From Amaurobius ferox (taxonomy: Eukaryota; Arthropoda; Arachnida; Araneae; Amaurobiidae): a stretch of 64,000 nucleotides of DNA. Below, one piece after another: positions 23,813-35,399 of the stretch; position 1 is the first letter of the stretch, and each line of letters begins with the position of its first letter. The DNA lies in contig OX578142.1 of assembly GCA_951213105.1 (NCBI GenBank), positions 123,306,231 through 123,370,230 on the forward strand. The letters run 5' to 3'. The notes beneath the pieces were generated by a model. That model had not been told where the DNA came from. It was given only the letters and a program-made list of their open reading frames with translations, and ran no database searches. A program made the translations under genes and the position numbers.

Positions 23813-24816
23813 TATTTAATATGACTCAAATTCACTGTGGAAGCAAAGATGAAAGGATTCCATTCAGTTGGTGTTTTAATAAAAGTTTGAAAAAGAACCC
23901 TGTGAATTTATTGCTTAATCAGGCATTTTATTTGAATAATTCTTCAGTACATTCAGCTAACGTATGCGTACTTACAGATAAAGTATGCAGAAACTGAATA
24001 CTATATCTTTAAATATCATAAGACAATCATTAAAAAGAAACTCAGAATTTAACTTTCAATATGCTTACGTGTTTATTTATTTTTATTTCATTTTATTTTA
24101 TTCATTTTTTGTTGTTGTTATAAATTGTAAAATTATTTAGAATTTAGATAAAATACTAGTTGAATGTCATTCATTAACCTATGCACTAAAATTTGTAAAA
24201 GTTCTGGTTTTCTAATATAGCACTTCTTATATTCCTTTTTTTACTACCACACATTAACAAATTGTAAACAATTTTGCTTAATTATAGAGTTTGAAATACC
24301 TCAGGGGCTTTGAAAATTTAATAAAGCTGTATAATAGAGCTTTTTGGTATTAATATTTCATTTACAATTCCATTGAAGTGAAAATGTAAGAAAGATTAAA
24401 TTAGCTTTGTATTATTAAAATAACATTAACTATAATATAATGAAATATCCAATGGTAACTTGAAATTGTAAGTTAGTTACTTTGCTTTTTTCCAAGTTAT
24501 TTTAACAATTTTCAATAACATAATAACTCGCTACATCAAAAAAAAGTATGCACAACCTAAACACAAATGACTTCTTAACCTATTCTTTTAAAATTTCAGC
24601 ATGCCATAACAAATAATAAAAAATATACATGCAATATATTAAGATACTAAATCTTTTATATGCAATTACTTACTTATCAAACGGTTAAAAATATGTTATT
24701 TGATGTGTGAAATATTACATTTTACATTATTTTACTTTCATAACTTTAGTGTAGCATTTTTATTGCTACAATTCTTACTATTGACAATATCTTAAAAAGA
24801 GAGTGACATTTTTTTA
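23813..24816. other. AT-rich DNA with no recognised gene
   Basis: AT-rich. A frame of 84 codons at 23743-23997 starts inside the Helitron-type 3' end and has no recognisable domain. Confidence 0.5.
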
Positions 24817-25671
24817 TCTATATAAATAAAATTGAAAATACATCTATCTGTCTGTGTGTATATCTATCTCATCATCACGGTAGAACTGCTGCATCGAATT
24901 TCATGAAAATTCTATGGCTAGCCTTGAAATCGCCCTACTTAAAATTTATTCCATGTTTCGAGTTTCTAGGACCAGGGATTGTCGAGATATTAATAAAAAT
25001 CCCACAATTAAACCTTCCATAAAGATAGAATTATGTAGATGATATATTTTCCGCAAATTTACTAAGAAAATTATATCATGATGCTTAGCAACGCAATTAA
25101 ATCAAATGTGTTTATTAGGCAGACGATTATTAATTTTTTTAAGATTTAAATAATAAAGAAATCGATATAAAAGAAAATTTTATAATCATTTTTGTACCAT
25201 TTTAGCGCTTTCATTTCAGTTTATATTGATCCAATTTCATATATATTTTATAATTTGTTTTCAAACGAGGATGTTTTATTCTTCAGATCTGCTTGAAGAT
25301 AATTTTGCATAGAAAACACGGAAAGGAGAATTAAATTTAGAAGAATTAAATGAAGGGAGAATTAAATGAAATATTTTAATAGAATGTTTTGAGTAAGAAT
25401 GTCATTTTGAATACTGCAGGAATTTGCACACATTTTAAATCATGGGCAAAGTCGGGTATATCTGCTATTAACAGTATGCATAAAATTGTGTGTTGTACAT
25501 CTATCTGTCTGTTTATTATCTCAGCACGGTAGAGCTCACCTATTTTCTTTTCATTAGAATTATTATAAAATTTCAAAAATAGAGACTCCAAATATTGAAA
25601 CTTCACATCAAATTCGGAATTTTAAGTTTCTTGTATTATATAATTAGTACGAAGAACGGACATACTGCTAG
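24817..25671 (+). mobile_element. Short Helitron-type element
   Basis: It starts TCTATATAAATAAAATTG after an A and ends GACATACTGCTAG before a T. It shares internal blocks with the longer copy, such as TTAGCAACGCAATTAAAT and TTTATTCTTCAGATCTGC. At 855 bp it is non-autonomous. The usual Helitron hairpin just before CTAG is weak. Confidence 0.65.
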
Positions 25672-26239
25672 TCTATTATAAAATATCACACAACTAACAA
25701 CATTATTAAAGTAATTTTAAAATATTTGCAGGAAACTGAATAATTTATAACAACATATTAAGTACACTAGGTAAATGCAATGAATGACACAAGCTAACTT
25801 GATAAAATATACATTTTAAACATTGAATGATTTTAAATACTTCACAATTACTTAACAAAGCTTAATTTTACAAGTGCCTAGGCAGTTTTCTTAATTAATA
25901 TGACAACAATAAAATTTTAAAACAAACTAAGAAAACTCTAAAAGGTTTGTTGACGTTATAATTAGCAACAAAACAATTTAGAATCCAGTTAGCTTTAATT
26001 GAATAGCAATAATTTGATTGCCATATATTTAAAATTCTAAGTAATTTTAAATGACATGATAATAAGCAAAATATGATAAGCACTTACTTCTAAATAGCGT
26101 TTTCAGTATCTAACATTAGGGTAATAAGGTAATTAGTAATCCAATGTTATAAGGTATGTAGTCGAAGGTATGCAGGTCAAAATGTTTATTAAATCATGAA
26201 CTAACATATTATACATTCAAAAATACGATAAAAAAACCC
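25672..26239. other. AT-rich DNA with no recognised gene
   Basis: AT-rich with short chance frames only. Confidence 0.5.
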
Positions 26240-26470
26240 GTTATGTATCCACGAGCGCGAGTCCACGTACTGCACTGCACATACGATACTTCTTTGTGTA
26301 GACTACTCTACTAGGGGAGAACTTTCCAGAAAAGTTGAGACGGGGGAATTCGAAGGCCAGACTTGGGCCTACAGCTCCTACGTCCGAGGTGCAGAGGGGG
26401 GCAGTAGTTCGGCCTCTTCTATCGGGGGTGACGAACTAGCCCCCCAAGGGGGAGAGAGCGCTAATGATGT
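26240..26470 (-). repeat. GC-rich block, inverse relative of 18931-19075
   Basis: An abrupt rise in GC. Positions 26340-26460 are the inverse of the block near 18931, with the shared CTAG..CGTCACC..CCGA and AGAGGCCG words. Class unknown. Confidence 0.5.
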
Positions 26471-26808
26471 CAGGAACAAAGAAAATTGTTTCGCAGCTAT
26501 TTTTTACAACAATGATTGAAACTATCATTGAGCCACAAATCAGCCCTTTTATGCCTGATTATGTCAAATGTTGTCCAGTTTTTGGGGTTTCTAAGAGACA
26601 GTAAACATATAAGTAAATTATGGCTTTTCGTTACTTGTAAGAAAATTATTAAATAGCATACTTCCTAATAAGTAAATGGGATGTTAAATAGTAAATAGCA
26701 CAGTGAGTAGCAGTAGCATACTTCCTATGAGATAGGTGTATTTATTTATAATTACAAGGTGCACCTTGAAATAGGGAAGTTTGACTTGGAACAACTTTTA
26801 TAGGTTAA

Positions 26809-27584
26809 GGGTGAGCGTCAGTAAATGTTTTGCCCTATCCGAGCTTTGTTAATTTTCGCGGCGCACATTTTTCGCCGAAATTCTGCTCAAACAGTTGCGA
26901 AATATTTTCTGATAGAAATGCAATGCTTAGATTATATTAAAACTAAATTTACTACCCAATAAAACACAGAATATATTTTTTATTTTAATTCAAAATATTT
27001 TTGGTGCTGTCATCTGTTGTCGTAACTATTCATACCGACTATTTTTAATTTTTAATGAACATTTTTAAATGTATATTCCTTCTAATACGCTATTAAATAC
27101 AACAACAGATCATATATAATAATGCCACAATTACGGAAACGTAATTGAACTTGGACTTGAAGTTGAAGACAAAAAAGGAACTTAAGACAAAACTGCAGCC
27201 TTCAGTGATGTACATTTAGATCCCCTTATCACATTTATAGAATGAGAAATTACCTTTCCGTGATTGTGGCATTAGTATATATGATCTGTTGTTGTACTTA
27301 ATACTGTATTAGAAGGAATAGATATTTAGAAATGTTCATTAAAAATAAAAACAATCGGTATGAATTAAATTATGACAACAGATGGCAGCACCAAAAATAT
27401 TTTGGATTAAAATTAAAAATATATTCTATGTTTTATTGGGTATTAAATTTAGCTTTAATCTAAGCATTGCATTTTATCTTTCAGAAAATATTTCTCAACT
27501 GTTTGAGCAGAATTTCGGCGAAAAATGTATGCCGCGAAAGTTAACAAAGCGCCGATAGGGCAAAAGATTTACTGACGCTCACCC
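26809..27584. mobile_element. Foldback element flanked by TTAA
   Basis: Two arms of roughly 330 bp are inverses of each other, with outer ends GGGTGAGCGTCAGTAAA and TTTACTGACGCTCACCC, around a non-palindromic centre of about 115 bp. TTAA stands at both edges (26805-26808 and 27585-27588), as in piggyBac and some Sola insertions, but the terminal bases do not identify the family. There is no open frame, so it would be mobilised in trans if at all. Confidence 0.78.
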
Positions 27585-27588
27585 TTAA

Positions 27589-28514
27589 GCCATTGAGTTA
27601 TTTTGAAGGAAAAATATAATAAAATATTAATGATGAGGTCACTCAAAATATCCAAGTTTCTCCTATAACCGAATTTCTCGTACTATAGGAATTAATTAAT
27701 TAAATTATGTACCTCGCACAATTTTCCAATCAATCAATCAACTTCATTACAATTTGCTGCGGTAAATCCTCTTGAGAATGCCAAAATTTACAATAGAACA
27801 TAAAAGGGAAAATACAGTCATTATTTCAAATACGTACAGCTAAATTTGCTCCTAATGCAATGAAAATAATATTAGGATTATAAGAGAAAAGATTAGATTA
27901 CTTTTAACAAATTGTACCAAAAATAATAAACAGAAAACAAGGAAAGAACACCAGTTTTACGGAGAATATTTATAAAATTTAAATTATTAAGAAAGTCATT
28001 ATTCTCGACGTCATTGATCAGTACAATGGAAGTTTCCTTAAAGTTTAAAGTTGAAATGATTAAATATACAGTTATTTGGATTTAATCTGTATTTAATTAA
28101 ATTACTTTCAGTTTTAAATACATAGTAAGTCATTTGTATATAAAGTTAAATAACTCGATTAAGTCCCCTAATATGAAATTCCCCTTCTTGTGTAACCTTC
28201 GCCAGCATTACTGGGATTGCCATCTAAATGAGCAAAAAAAAAAACCCCTGCTTTTAAATTTAGCTTCTACTCATTATTCCAAGAAAACACTTCAAATTAA
28301 CTTAAGAATTTCCCGTATAATTAACGTCTTTAATAAGTCTGTGAAAAATGTTTTCTCGTTGTATCGTCCTAGTTAAAAGTCTGAAAGGTATTTTCCTTCC
28401 TTCCTAATAATTGGATGATGAGGAAAAAAATATGTAAAACTAAGACGTTCGACAATATGCATTTTGTTGTTTCAGAAACTTATCTGAAAAGATTAAAAAA
28501 AAATCTAAAAATAT
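27589..28514. other. AT-rich DNA with no recognised gene
   Basis: AT-rich. An 80-codon frame at 28134-28376 has no recognisable domain. Confidence 0.5.
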
Positions 28515-28588
28515 TTTTGTGTGTGCCGCTATATTTAAAGTTTGAAGATTTAAAAATTCAAACTTTAAATATAGTGGCACACACAAAA
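28515..28588. ncRNA. 32-bp near-perfect hairpin
   Basis: Arms 28515-28546 and 28557-28588 pair over 32 positions with a 10-nt loop. The only non-Watson-Crick position is one G opposite T, a G-U pair in plus-strand RNA. Size and shape fit a microRNA precursor or a tiny palindromic element. No flanking evidence of a gene. Confidence 0.4.
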
Positions 28589-28904
28589 TTTGATGTCATG
28601 TGGAAAACTAACTGGTCTTTCAAAAAACTTTCTTTGAAACCATCTTTGAAAAAATTTTGTGACTGAAGTAATTACGTTTCTATGTTTCGATTTTTGATAA
28701 AAAGTGCGAAAAGGAATCGTATCAAATTGAATTCAACTTGCTCGATTTGTTTGAGAGGCGTTCTATGAGGAAAAATAAAATTTCGAATATCTTCAAAAGT
28801 ATTTCTAAATAATGGCTTGTGCGAATTTCAAATAATTGTGTTTATTCATTTTGGATTAAAGTATTTACAAGGAATTCACTCATTTCATAATAGTGACTTT
28901 ATGT

Positions 28905-29350
28905 AACTTTCCCTATATACTCATGTAGTATAATGTATAGAGAAAGTATTGTGACGGAGTCGAAAATTCGAATCCAAATTTTCTACCGAAGATCACGTTT
29001 CAATCCTCGCTGAACTCGAATCGACTCATCCAGAGGACTTAGAGTAGCAAAATGGACGACCGGAAAGGTTGTGTGTGTGTGTGTGTGTGTGCTTGTGTGT
29101 GTGTGTGTGTGTGTGTGTGCGTGCCTGTGTGTGCGTGCGTGCGTGTGTGCGCTTGTGTGTGCGTGCGTGTGCATGTGTGTGCGTGCTTGTGTGTGCGTGC
29201 GTGTGTGTGCATGTATGTGCGTGCGTGTGTGTGTGTGTCCGTGAGACTGTGGATGCGATCACGAGCGAATGGAGCATTTCGAATAAAATTTAGTGCAGAT
29301 ATTACAATCAGTGAATACTGAAAACCTATTGATTTAAACGCAAACGTGTC
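28905..29350 (-). mobile_element. Family A-type repeat with a GT tract
   Basis: The terminal hairpin (ACTTTCCCTATAT.../...GAGAAAGT) is at 28911-28950 and the conserved phrase GTCGAAAATTCGAATCC follows. The interior is a long GT/GTGC tract. Facing fragments of the same family lie at 28745-28900 and 29370-29510 in the opposite orientation. Confidence 0.55.
29069..29238. repeat. (GT)n/(GTGC)n microsatellite
   Basis: A long alternating purine-pyrimidine tract with interspersed GTGC units. Frames on both strands (Cys/Val/Arg-rich and Thr/His-rich) are by-products. Confidence 0.95.
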
Positions 29351-29519
29351 TTATAAGTGATAGCATCAATTGGCCTTTGACATTCGCCAATTGAAACAAT
29401 CGTACCAAATTTTGTTATATCCGTTTGTTCGAAACATATCGTGCCCACAGATTGATTTAAATTCAGGGCTGCTCAAAACGCACAAATCATTAAAATCCGA
29501 GACTCGGACTTAAGTCCAT

Positions 29520-31550
29520 TGCATCTAAGACAATAGTAATTATAACAGTAAATATATTAATGCTATATAAATAATGTCATTTTCTTTTAAATCAGAAATT
29601 ATATAGGGCATAGCTATCTGTCGAACATGTTTAACATACTTATTTTTTGTTTTATTTTCCCTCGCATATAACAAATGCTACTTTTTTTTTTCTCTTTCGA
29701 AAGTCTTTCAGTCTTTCAAGGCATCCTTCCTAGCAGATGGATCGCGAATGGAACTTAAAGGTTTACAATAATTATGATTATAACCATGTACTTATCTTTT
29801 CCTTATTCGGTAAAACATGTCTATAAATCAGAACAAAACCCAAGTTTCTTTATTTCGAACTCTGCGCCATCTGTTGTCTAGAATGGAAAGCACAAACAAC
29901 TTCACTGCGAAAATTCAGATACGCAGGTATTATAACTAAACGAAGACAACAAACTGTATAAAATAATTAAATAAATAAATAAAACTCGGTGAAGAAAAAC
30001 AAGATCTTAAATGAATCGCAAAAGAAGTTATGAAGTTCATGAGTTAAAAGAATTATATTATTCATTTACATTAATTCAAGGTTTCAGCTTTAATTTTATT
30101 TATTTGAATAACAGATAAAACATTACAGCAGTATAAATTACACCTTAATAAATTTACCTAAAGGAATTATTTTTAATACCTTTATCAATATCTATAAAGA
30201 TATATTTCAACGATTTATTTCAACCTGTAAGTACAGTATGAGCATTATATAGATTATCTCCATTTCAAAGTATGATTTAAAAATACACAAATATCCTAAA
30301 ATACCTTAAGATACTTTATATAAATGTATTTATTGCATATATTTGTAATTTTCTGATGCACATGTTTTAATTTCTTAATAAGTATTTCACTGACAGTTTT
30401 TATGTCAGAATATGAAACATAGATGGCAACACCAAAACCAACTATACATCTCTCCTAAATATTTTCTTCGTCATTTTCTTACCTTTTCTCATGTTATTAA
30501 TAATCACAGCAGCATCAGAAAATATATGAACAACTAAACCAATTGTATTATGAAATTAAATACATGTCTTTTTTTCTTTTTTATGTGAGTTCGTATGCTA
30601 TAAATATGAAAAAACCAACCAATCGGTTTATTCATCTGTGTCTTTAATGCATGCAAACTAGGGATATTTTGTTAAAGCCAAAGTAACATTTTTTAAACGT
30701 AAATTAAAATTTAGAAAGTTAGAAAAAATCAATTTCCCACTTTTGCTCCATTCTTTCCTATGAGAAAATTAAGGCCATCTTTAATAGAGTGAAATAAATT
30801 TTAATAACTCCGTGTCGCTCTTAAATACTATGATACGCGAGTTTGGAGTTCATTATATTAATTTTGTATAGTCTTCAAATTCACTCTTCTAACAAAATGT
30901 TTTGGTTTATTTTTTGTCAAATTAAATTTGTTAAAATATAAGCAAGGATGATAGACTCGTGAAAGATATGTATCGTATTGAGTAAACGGGGGATCAAACA
31001 TCACAATGGATTCACATACATCCTTCTACGTTTGACCCCCTTGCAGCATTTTATTTCCCTAGTAGAAATATTATCCCCAACCCCGATATCGGATGACAGA
31101 TTAGATACCAAGCTAAGTTTCTGCGTGCATTTGTTCTTTTCCGTAAAACTTTGAGAAAACGTCTAAAGTTTTAGAAAGAAGTGATCAAAAATTACCAATG
31201 GCTATCAGTGAGATACGTTATAAATATATTTTGATAAGTTATAAACCTAAAGAGATAAAAGCTACATTTTATGATGGAATGTTTCAAATGTGCAACTGTG
31301 TATTTTCCCGTGAAGCTTCGAAAATTCAAAAGAAACTTTGGAGAGAAAAGGTTTCAATCACTATCGATAGATGGCAGTGGATGCTTGAGCTTTAAAGTTC
31401 CTTTAGAAATAGTCTAGTCTAGTCATTTTCAATCGCTGTCATATTGAGTATTCTATTCTTAAAATAGAATAGGCTCAGGCTTTTATCTTCTTTTTGATAA
31501 GTTCTAATATGAAGACCAATCTGGGATAGATTACTGTTCATCATGTAAAA
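29520..31550. other. AT-rich DNA with no recognised gene
   Basis: AT-rich. A bulged hairpin lies at 30988-31040 (GGGGGATCAAAC and GTTTGACCCCC). A 65-codon frame at 31198-31395 shows no recognisable domain. Confidence 0.45.
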
Positions 31551-32318
31551 CCAGCAAAACACGGGCGCTTTGTGCGCTGCGACCGTCCAAGTTATACCAG
31601 GGCTCTACAGTGCCTAAAAGTAAGACACTATACCACGGCCGGGCCGTGCATGGGAAACAGGATTCAACATACATCGACTCCCGCCGACCCGCTCCTAATT
31701 ATTAAGTTTAATACCTCAAACATTTTACCTCAAGTTTTTAATTTCTTGTCATACCATGGAAGATAAGGGACTAACGTTATTTAACTTTATGAGCCATACA
31801 ATTCAGCTCTAACCAATCTATCTATAAACAAAGTTTACATTAATCGCATTGCTTAAATCGTTAATTTGAAGATGGAGCAGGAAACAAATCTCTCTAACTC
31901 CATGATTTAAATATTCATATTCTGAATTTTTAAATTGGGATGACCTCTCAATAATAAGTTTCCTATTCAGCCGAATCATGAAGGTGGTTTCTCATCTTTA
32001 ACTTCATGAGCTGAATGCAGTTTTCCTTTGCATCATGCTGCGGCAACACTTCGGGTTGATATTATAAATACAAGAATAGCGGGAAAAAAATGTCAAACTT
32101 TGAGAGAATATTCCTTCAGATCCAAGGTTTAATTTGAAAGAGGATTTTAAATTTGGATTCAGCATGGTCGAGCTGAATATAGTATACATGAGCTTCTTTA
32201 GCCCTTGATGGTGCATTTGGTACTCTGACATATTGTCACTACGCTTTTACAGATGTGATAATTTGAATCGGGTATTTAATAAAAAGCATGAGTTATTACA
32301 CACCAGTAGTAGTATCCC

Positions 32319-32374
32319 CGGCCACACAGAAAGCTACCATTAGCCTTTGGGTTGGTCGTGTGGTCTGGGTTTTC
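32319..32374 (+). mobile_element. Truncated SINE 3' unit, left
   Basis: Starts CGGCCACACAGAAAGC and ends TGGTCTGGGTTTTC. Same truncation point as the unit at 14679. Followed by ACACCAGTAGTATCC. Confidence 0.75.
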
Positions 32375-32390
32375 TACACCAGTAGTATCC

Positions 32391-32651
32391 ACCTGGGAAC
32401 ACCGCGTGCTGTTGGCACATTTCGGGCGCGGTAGCCCGGTGGTTTGCGTGCTGCCACAACTGCTGCCGTGTACGATCACGTTAAACATGTGGGTCCTTCC
32501 GAGAGGTTGGTGGTAGGGGAAGGAGGGTACGGTCCCTGTGGATGCCTCCCCCACTGGATTCCAGTCTAAATTGGGTGGCACTTCCGGGCCGTCCAAACGG
32601 TTACCTTACACCTTTCTGGTAGGTCGGGCGGTCTGGGTCTCGACAACAACA
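32391..32651 (+). mobile_element. 5S-derived SINE, 5'-truncated in the 5S head
   Basis: It keeps about 27 bases of the 5S 3' end (ACCTGGGAACACCGCGTGC at 32391) and then the whole body seen at 14410-14650. Its 3' hairpin has GGGCGG in the right arm instead of GGACGG, which still pairs through one G-U. The plus and minus frames through it are shadows. Confidence 0.82.
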
Positions 32652-32663
32652 CCAGTAGCATCC

Positions 32664-32719
32664 CGGCCACACATTAAGCTACCACAAGCCTTTGGGTTGG
32701 TCGTGTGGTCTGGGTCTTC
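32664..32719 (+). mobile_element. Truncated SINE 3' unit, right
   Basis: Starts CGGCCACACATTAAGC and ends GGTCTGGGTCTTCC. Bracketed by ACACCAGTAGCATC on both sides (about 32650-32662 and 32721-32734). Confidence 0.75.
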
Positions 32720-32734
32720 CACACCAGTAGCATC

Positions 32735-33293
32735 ATCAGATTTTTTAGGAGGGGAGTGGGCGGACGTAACCAAATATTTAATTTTCCATTTCTCTAAAAC
32801 ACTCACAGAAATCTAAATATAGCAGCAGACACATAAAAATACCCAACTTTTGTCTGAGTGCATCTAAAATTAGGAAGAAAAAAAAAAAAATGTAATACTT
32901 GCTTGTACAGAATTTTATATTGTCGGTAACTAGGTGATATGCATTTAACCCCCCCTCCAAACTTATTAGTGTTTATATGATTGATGTCCTTCATGCAAAT
33001 ATCAAAGTTCTAGCAAGCTTATTTATGCAAATTAATAAGTTTTTTATTTAGTATAAGTGGCTCATATTCTAAAATGTACAAAATTTAGGAATATTAAATG
33101 AAATATTATTACTTTATAGTGCTTCATATATGAATTAAACGCCAAGGTAATGATTATAACAGTATTTTTCTCTGTGCAAGCAATAATGATATTCTAAAAC
33201 GATTTTATTATTTCCTGTAAAAAATTTTATTATCTCCTGTATCTCCCCATTACGGATTTCAGAAGGAAAATTGAAATAGCCATATTTTGAAAA
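32735..33293. other. AT-rich DNA with no recognised gene
   Basis: AT-rich, with an A-run at 32876-32890. No gene seen. Confidence 0.5.
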
Positions 33294-34054
33294 ATGAGCA
33301 GAAAAAATCATCTGAGTGAGGCCAGGCAATGGGATGTAATAGGGCATCGCGAAGGGGGCCAGCGACAGAAGAAAGTAGCCCGAGTCCTAAATGTCAATCG
33401 TTCCTTCATTTGCTGGCTGTAGAACAGGTATCAAAGTGAAGGAACAGTGTCACGAAGATCAGTAAGTGGACATGCAAGGATCACAACTGCTTATGATGAT
33501 CGTTTTTTGTGTCTGTAAGCCTGACGCCACAGGTCAGTCACTGAACATCAGCGTGTTTCCTACCTTGCACCGTTGGTAGGAAGAACGATATCGCGGCAAA
33601 CTGTTTACAGACGATTATATGTAGGTCATCTGTATGCAAGACGACTAGTGGTTTGAGTCACACTGACGCCCTTTCATAGAGGGGTTCGCACTGGACTTGA
33701 AATCACCTCAACTGGACTCCACAGAAATAGTGTACTCTGTTCTTCACGGATGAATCACTGCTTGGAGTACAGAGTAATTCCGGCTGTTATTGGTCTGGAG
33801 AACGCCTGGAACTTGCTCTCAAGCCAGTAACATTCGCGAAATGCATTTAGAGGCGGTAATTTGAAGGTTTCTGCAGGGATTGTTGACGACGCCCGCACTG
33901 ATCTCCACATCTTTCCTCGCGGTACTGTGACTGCTGTGCGGTATAACGATAACATCTTTGCTCAATATGTTCACCCCTTTCTTGCGGCCATGGGTCCCGA
34001 TGCCATTTTTATGGACAAAACTGTATGCAAGACGACTAGTGGTTTGAGTCACAC
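33294..34054 (+). pseudogene. Tc1-like transposase relic
   Basis: Starts ATG at 33294. The N-terminal HTH pair is recognisable (MSRKNHLSEARQWDVIGHRE, then VARVLNVNRS), with an in-frame TAG at 33420. Further on are LYARRLVV, the first catalytic Asp in FTDES (33742-33756, shifted frame), and IFPRGTVTAVRY back in the original frame. Homology stops at about 34018, where the second catalytic block (Q-D-N-A-R-P-H in this family) is expected. Instead a 34-bp copy of 33630-33663 follows at 34021. Stops, frameshifts and this rearrangement make it non-functional. No terminal repeats were found. Confidence 0.8.
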
Positions 34055-34680
34055 ACTGTTTCACTGTGAAAGAAGTAAAGTTATTGCATTATATATGAAA
34101 TGTCATGTACAACCAACATCATATCTTTTTTACATACCTGCTCATCCCTATAAACAACTGCTAATGAAACTAATAATTTTTTCTTTAAGATTTGGTAGAT
34201 ATTTTGCCCAGATCAGTTATGTCCTTGAAAAGTTACTTAATATCACGATTTTTTTTCTTTCTTCTTTGAACAGCCCAAACATTTTATAAAATAACGGATC
34301 TTTGAACAGAACGACGATTTAAATAAATGAATGTTCGTTCATAATCATTCTATACCCAGTGGCGTACAATAAGTCGCCCCCCCTCTTCCTGGGTTTTAAT
34401 TCTGGGAACTTCATGCTTCTATACACGAACTTTGTTACTTTTATTTTTAAAGTTTCGAATTTTTAAATATATTTCTTTAAAAATTATATTACTTATTTCT
34501 GTTTTATGCAAGGATCTAAAATATGATGTCTTGAAATGATGTATATATGGTTTGTACAACAAAAATATAAAGAAAAAATTATTGGGTTTGGTAACATAGC
34601 GAGCCGCAGTTGATATTTAAGTTAATAATTCATTTTTTAAAATATGTTCAAACATTCTTCAAAATATAAAAATTTCGTAA
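34055..34680. other. AT-rich DNA with no recognised gene
   Basis: The open frame running from the Tc1 relic to 34289 is non-conserved after 34020. Nothing else was recognised. Confidence 0.5.
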
Positions 34681-34682
34681 TT

Positions 34683-34925
34683 ACAGCATAAATACAAATA
34701 TATATTGTTTAACCGGTTTCGATGGCAGAAACCAGCCTTCTTCTTTAGGACCAAAAAGATGTTTGAACTCACTTATTCGAGTAAGTTCGGTAACTGAAGT
34801 AAAATAGCACATGTGTCTGAAGGTAGGGGAAAAGTTGTCACCACCACTACGGGAAAAAATGAAAAATGGACTAAACAAGGGTAAGGAATTGAAAGGCAGG
34901 ATACTACGAATGAACGATAAAAACC
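34683..34925 (-). repeat. Penelope-like terminal repeat, downstream copy
   Basis: Inverse of 37175-37430. Shared words include AGCACA, AGGATACTACGAATGAACG (GGCATGATACTACGAATGAACG in the partner's inverse) and the CTTCTTCTTYAGGACC core. Confidence 0.72.
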
Positions 34926-35004
34926 ACGGAGGAAAGAACAAAAAATAAATATTAAACCGGAAAGTAAGCAAGGTGGTAAGAGAAGAGATATCAAAGAGAA
35001 TGGA

Positions 35005-35247
35005 AACAATTGAATGGAGAGAATGGTCACAACTGAATGGAGAGAATGGAAATAACTGAATGGGGAGAATGGAAACAACTGAATGGAGAGAATGGAAACA
35101 ACTGAATGGAGATAATGGAAGCAACTGAATAGAGAAAATGGAAACAACTGAATAGAGAGAGTGGAAGCAACTGAATGGAGAGAATAGAAACAACTGAATG
35201 GAGAGAATGAAACCAACTGAATGGAGAGAATGGCCACAACTGAATAA
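35005..35247. repeat. 23-bp minisatellite in the Penelope-like 3' region
   Basis: About ten copies of a 23-bp unit containing AACTGAATGGAGAGAATGG. Because 23 is not a multiple of 3, all three minus-strand frames stay open and give long Ser/Phe/His-rich repeat peptides up to 170 residues. These are not genes. Confidence 0.93.
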
Positions 35248-35399
35248 TGTGAAAGCCTACTAAAACAGTAGCGAAAAAACATTATACGTTTAAGCCAACT
35301 ATAAATAATACAAACAATAAAAATAAGTAGAAAAATGTTAGAAAAGACGGCAAAATAATTAAAGCAAGCAAGAAAATGCGATTCAAATATAAAGGAATC

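Noticed and set aside
29026..29321. Frames of 63-89 residues in both strands at the GT tract
   Set aside because: Pure microsatellite translation (Cys/Val and His/Thr repeats).
31198..31395. 65-residue frame with mixed composition
   Set aside because: More protein-like than most but matches no family I know, has no splice or promoter context and is short; left unannotated as a gene.
31560..31720. Possible tRNA-type SINE on the minus strand (GTGGTATAGTG word near 31630-31640)
   Set aside because: The A-box-like word is good, but no acceptable B-box follows at the right distance and no tail or target duplication was found.
33861..34289. 142-residue plus-strand frame
   Set aside because: The first part is the Tc1 relic in its original frame and the rest is unrelated AT-rich sequence after the 34-bp duplication; not a gene.
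34681..35282. Overlapping minus-strand frames of 169-170 residues rich in Ser, Phe and His
   Set aside because: They come from a 23-bp minisatellite read in three frames and run into the Penelope-like terminal repeat; no domain, no start context.
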